Positions 61,522 through 64,000 of a stretch of DNA of 64,000 nucleotides are shown piece after piece. This DNA comes from Rahnella rivi (GTDB lineage: Bacteria > Pseudomonadota > Gammaproteobacteria > Enterobacterales > Enterobacteriaceae). A program made the position numbers and the translations under genes. Numbering within the stretch: position 1 is the stretch's first letter; each line of letters opens with the position of its first letter. A model generated the notes under the pieces. The model was not told where the DNA came from and did no database searches. It saw nothing but the letters and a program-made list of their open reading frames with translations. The DNA lies in contig NZ_JAFMOX010000065.1 of assembly GCF_019049655.1 (NCBI RefSeq), positions 306,997 to 370,996 on the forward strand, in the 5' to 3' direction.

Positions 61522-62337
61522 TTATTTCTCGTTATTTTGAATATTGCTGCGCATCAGCTCGGTGCGTAAATGCTGTGTCAGGCGTCTTGCTGCCAACGCT
61601 GGCGAAAGATCATGGTCATCCATAAAATCGATAACGTTAACTTTATCGGCAACCGTAATAATAAATTGAGGTTTGACCCGCGGAATTTGATACCACTTCC
61701 CCTGCTTGGTCAGCATCGGAGGCTGACAGGAGATATGAACAATCCGCACATCACAACCCGCCCTCACCGCAATATTTGCGGCCCCGCGTTGCAAGGTCAT
61801 TTCCTGGCCTGGCAAAGATCGCGTGCCTTCCGGGAAAATCAGCAGGGTTCCACCGGCTTGCAAGCGGGCTTCACAGGCCAGCAGTAATGTTTCCGAACCG
61901 GCATTCACCAGATACCCCGCCGCTTTGATCACGCCGCGCAAAAACGGGTTCTGTAATAAAGCCTGCTTGACGATGCAATCACAGCGCGGCATTCGCGACG
62001 CAAGGATCACATAGTCGAGAAGGCTTGGATGGTTAGCCACGACCAGACAGCCAGTATCCTGCTTAAACTTCTCATCACCGATGAAGCAAAAATCCATCAC
62101 TCCAAATAGCCGCAATCCACCCAGGAAAAAACGGAAGCTGTTACGGATACTGTTTAGCGTCATACGGTGCAAAGTTTCAGGCTGACGAATGACGAGCCGC
62201 AACAGGTTAAACCATATGATTGAAAGCAGCAGTCCGCCGATTCCGAAAAGCGCAAAAAAGAGGCCTGTTACCCCCCATCGCCACACCCGGTTCACAAGAC
62301 AAAACGCATCATAGGGCAACCCAGAGACTCTTCTCAC
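61522..62337 (-). CDS. apeD: ApeD, PlsC-type 1-acyl-glycerol-3-phosphate acyltransferase-like protein
   Basis: The 271-residue protein has one or two hydrophobic N-terminal segments (FFALFGIGGLLLSIIWF), the HX4D motif as VANHPSLLDYV (His103) and IFPEGTRSLPG (about 160). It transfers an acyl chain to a glycerol- or sugar-phosphate-like acceptor and probably helps build the lipid part. The start is a GTG at 62337 overlapping the apeC stop (GTGA). Confidence 0.85.
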   Translation of the reverse strand: MRRVSGLPYDAFCLVNRVWRWGVTGLFFALFGIGGLLLSIIWFNLLRLVIRQPETLHRMTLNSIRNSFRFFLGGLRLFGVMDFCFIGDEKFKQDTGCLVVANHPSLLDYVILASRMPRCDCIVKQALLQNPFLRGVIKAAGYLVNAGSETLLLACEARLQAGGTLLIFPEGTRSLPGQEMTLQRGAANIAVRAGCDVRIVHISCQPPMLTKQGKWYQIPRVKPQFIITVADKVNVIDFMDDHDLSPALAARRLTQHLRTELMRSNIQNNEK

Positions 62338-63059
62338 AAATTATGCTTCCAGTGCCAGCGTTGGCCATTATTCATATCAACATAAAAGGAAGGAGACGAA
62401 GTGAGATAACCGCGCAAGAATTGCAGACTCTGAGGAACGTTCTGCACACAGTCATTGCCCGTGGAAAGTATGTCACTACATTGCCAGCCATCACCAGCGG
62501 CTAATAATATTCCTACAGCATAAGGTAAAAACTCAGAATTTACCGATTTGTCATAAATAGCAGGTATTTCACCGTCAAAGTCGATCAACATGACACGCGC
62601 TGCCCCGCCAGCCAGCATTGATTGCGCTTCGATTATCCCTTGCTGGAAACTATTGCCGCCTGCCGCTAATGACGTCACAGGCAGCGGGTTTTTACTGATA
62701 ATGGTCAGCCAGCCAGCGGCAGTATTATGCACTGACATTGAGAATTCAGTCGGCGAAGTAGGGAGATTTTCGGCCAGGGCATTCAGAATTCGCCCTGAGC
62801 GCTCAAGCTCACCATGACGGCTGGTAAAAATAGCCGCATCGATATCATGCGCAGCGAGTAACGAAAGGCCCGTTTCAACGGCAAATCGACTTCCGATACT
62901 CATACGCCGTGCAGCCATCATCGGGATCTGCGGTGTCTTGGGATGTTCACCGGAAAAGTGAACAATATCAGACTGATTAGCCCACTGGATCCAATGTTCA
63001 CAACTGTCTTTTCCCGGAGCGAGAGCCTGCCAGTCAAGTATATCCAGTGAGAATTTCAT
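62334..63059 (-). CDS. apeC: ApeC, ketosynthase-like chain length factor
   Basis: A 241-residue partial KS-like protein: IDAAIFTSRHGELERSGRILNALAENLPTSPTEFSMSVHNTAAGWLTI and PVTSLAAGGNSFQQGIIEAQSMLAGGAARVMLIDFDGE. Where active KAS have TACSSS it has TSLAAG, so no nucleophile (Ala132 region). That fits the chain-length factor that pairs with ApeO. It is the first gene of the cluster, with an AT-rich promoter region of about 400 nt before it. Confidence 0.82.
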   Translation of the reverse strand: MKFSLDILDWQALAPGKDSCEHWIQWANQSDIVHFSGEHPKTPQIPMMAARRMSIGSRFAVETGLSLLAAHDIDAAIFTSRHGELERSGRILNALAENLPTSPTEFSMSVHNTAAGWLTIISKNPLPVTSLAAGGNSFQQGIIEAQSMLAGGAARVMLIDFDGEIPAIYDKSVNSEFLPYAVGILLAAGDGWQCSDILSTGNDCVQNVPQSLQFLRGYLTSSPSFYVDMNNGQRWHWKHNL

Positions 63060-63454
63060 GGTGACTTATCTTAATAAATTTGCCGGGTTAAGATTCTATG
63101 ACATTTGACTGAGGATGGCATCTGCAATCTATGAAATCGTCATCGCTAAATTTATTTTGGTTTATATTTTAAAACGTAAGAAATATTAGCATTTAATATC
63201 AGTTTTAATAAACCGAGCATGTTCATTAATATAGAAAATACCCACGGGTATTTCTCAAACAAAACATAAACGAGATTGGTTATTATTCTTTTAGTGTTTA
63301 TTAGCCAAAACTGATATTAAATTTCACTTAACTCCCGCATCAGATAAATCGCAGAGGTTAACTTAATAAACGTTTAAGGTCAGTATTGGTTAAAAAGCGC
63401 ATACGAGCTTAAAGTTTCCGAGCAAAATGCGCACAACCTGCTGAAAGCAGACGC
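63060..63454. other. AT-rich upstream region of the APE cluster
   Basis: About 395 nt with no gene. It is much richer in A+T than either neighbour, which suits an H-NS-bound promoter. It contains a long inverted repeat (63192-63321). A -10-like TATATT and several AATAAAC words are present, but no promoter could be assigned with confidence. Confidence 0.6.
63192..63321. repeat. Long inverted repeat in the APE promoter region
   Basis: TTTAATATCAGTTTT (63192-63206) is perfectly inverted at 63307-63321, and the adjoining AATAAAC (63207-63213) is mirrored as GTTTATT (63296-63302) with a 4-nt offset. The arms enclose about 80 nt. It could be a regulator site pair or a leader RNA stem. Confidence 0.65.
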
Positions 63455-63484
63455 AAAAAAACCCTGAATCTTTCGATTCAGGGT
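63455..63484 (-). terminator. rRNA operon terminator
   Basis: On the minus strand ACCCTGAATC (from 63484) pairs with GATTCAGGGT over a GAAA-type loop, followed by TTTTTTT. It is 12 nt past the tRNA-Asp 3' end and ends the rRNA operon. Confidence 0.93.
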
Positions 63485-63496
63485 CTATGCAATAAG

Positions 63497-63573
63497 TGGC
63501 GGAACGGACGGGGCTCGAACCCGCGACCCCCTGCGTGACAGGCAGGTATTCTAACCAACTGAACTACCGCTCC
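63497..63573 (-). tRNA. aspU: tRNA-Asp (GUC), distal tRNA of the rRNA operon
   Basis: Identical over all 77 nt to the tRNA-Asp at 42222-42298, including the encoded CCA end and GTC anticodon. It follows 5S rRNA by 85 nt, as in E. coli rrnH-aspU. Confidence 0.98.
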
Positions 63574-63658
63574 ACCGGTTCTTTCACACCCATCAGAAAT
63601 CGTCTGATACGCGTTTGTTCCTGTTATTTTCCTTGTCAGGGGAAAAGGAACTAATTTG

Positions 63659-63778
63659 ATGCCTGGCAGTTCCCTACTCTCGCATGGGGAGACCCCACAC
63701 TACCATCGGCGCTACGGCGTTTCACTTCTGAGTTCGGCATGGGGTCAGGTGGGACCACCGCGCTACTGCCGCCAGGCA
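63659..63778 (-). rRNA. rrf: 5S ribosomal RNA
   Basis: The 120-nt minus-strand sequence starts TGCCTGGCGGCAGTAGCG and ends AACTGCCAGGCAT, with both ends complementary (helix I) and the conserved loop CCGAACTCAGAAGTGAAA. It is close to E. coli 5S. Confidence 0.98.
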
Positions 63779-63892
63779 AATTCTGTTTTATCCATAACGC
63801 GCACCTTAAGTCAGGCTTGCACTACGAACCAATCTCGGAACATTCAGCTGAAAATCTACTTCAGAGCCACTCTAAAACACCTTTGGTGTTGT

Positions 63893-64000
63893 AAGGTTAA
63901 GCCTCTCGGGTCATTAGTACTGGTTAGCTCAATGCATCGCTGCACTTACACACCCAGCCTATCAACGTCTTAGTCTTAAACGTCCCTTCAGGTGGCTTAA
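63893..64000 (-). rRNA. rrl: 23S ribosomal RNA, 3' end (partial)
   Basis: The minus-strand sequence reads into the 23S 3' terminus: CACCTGAAGGGACGTT, CGTTGATAGGC, GGGTGTGTAAG, GAGCTAAC and the end GGCTTAACCTT at 63893. It is cut by the window edge; only about 108 nt are present. Several substitutions relative to E. coli occur in the last helices. Confidence 0.97.

Noticed and set aside
37012..63112. A shared 15-mer ATGACATTTGACTGA at 37012-37026 and 63098-63112.
   Set aside because: A few 15-mer repeats are expected by chance in 64 kb counting both strands, and the flanks do not match.
1..64000. CRISPR arrays, prophage genes, integrases or complete insertion sequences.
   Set aside because: No regular spaced repeats, phage structural genes or transposase-like proteins were seen on either strand.

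Overview
This is 64 kb of an Enterobacterales chromosome. The backbone follows Escherichia coli K-12 near minute 5: read from the right end, 23S-5S rRNA-tRNA-Asp, then yafC, yafD, mltD, gloB, yafS, rnhA, dnaQ, a second tRNA-Asp, and finally yafV, fadE, gmhA, yafJ and dpaA at the left. Protein identities to E. coli look high for these genes, but the accessory content (mtn methionine salvage, hpx purine-ring catabolism, an aryl polyene cluster) and moderately high GC suggest a Yersiniaceae-type host such as Rahnella, Serratia or a relative. That genus call is inference.

Layout. 0.1-5 kb: envelope and fatty-acid housekeeping genes (dpaA, yafJ, gmhA, fadE). 5-7.2 kb: an orphan raffinose-type porin and yehS. 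7.3-23 kb: the methionine salvage genes mtnK/mtnA, mtnDCB and mtnE-yafV, with MetJ-box operators in both divergent promoters. An unrelated eight-gene sugar operon (DeoR regulator, ABC importer, AlsE-type epimerase, ROK kinase, PfkB kinase) and ygfF lie between mtnA and mtnD. 23.2-42.1 kb: a purine-ring (allantoin) nitrogen-scavenging region. It has an eight-gene leftward operon (ABC importer, hpxJ, hpxK, uraD, uraH), an RpiR regulator, hpxWXYZ, hpxSAB and an NCS1 permease. A CTP-synthase-like amidotransferase homologue lacking its catalytic Cys and His is convergent with this operon. Four promoters here have sigma-54-like -24/-12 elements, which fits control by nitrogen supply. 36.6-38.0 kb: an AT-rich segment with two unrecognised small genes between inverted repeats. 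42.2-48.8 kb: housekeeping genes. 48.8-63.1 kb: a 17-gene leftward aryl polyene (APE) pigment cluster running from apeC to apeR plus a phosphopantetheinyl transferase. 63.5-64 kb: the end of an rRNA operon.

How the genes work together. Methionine salvage recycles methylthioribose through MtnK, MtnA, MtnB, MtnC and MtnD to ketomethylthiobutyrate, which MtnE transaminates, with YafV cleaning up the amide keto acid. The hpx genes carry 5-hydroxyisourate through OHCU, allantoin and allantoate to ureidoglycine, then by transamination to oxalurate and onward to oxamate and oxalate, releasing nitrogen. No urate or xanthine oxidising enzyme is in the window. The APE genes encode a type II polyketide-like system that starts on an aryl acid, extends and dehydrates a polyene, and moves the product to the outer membrane. 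Both accessory blocks sit on the 3' side of a tRNA-Asp gene, but no integrase or transposase was found.
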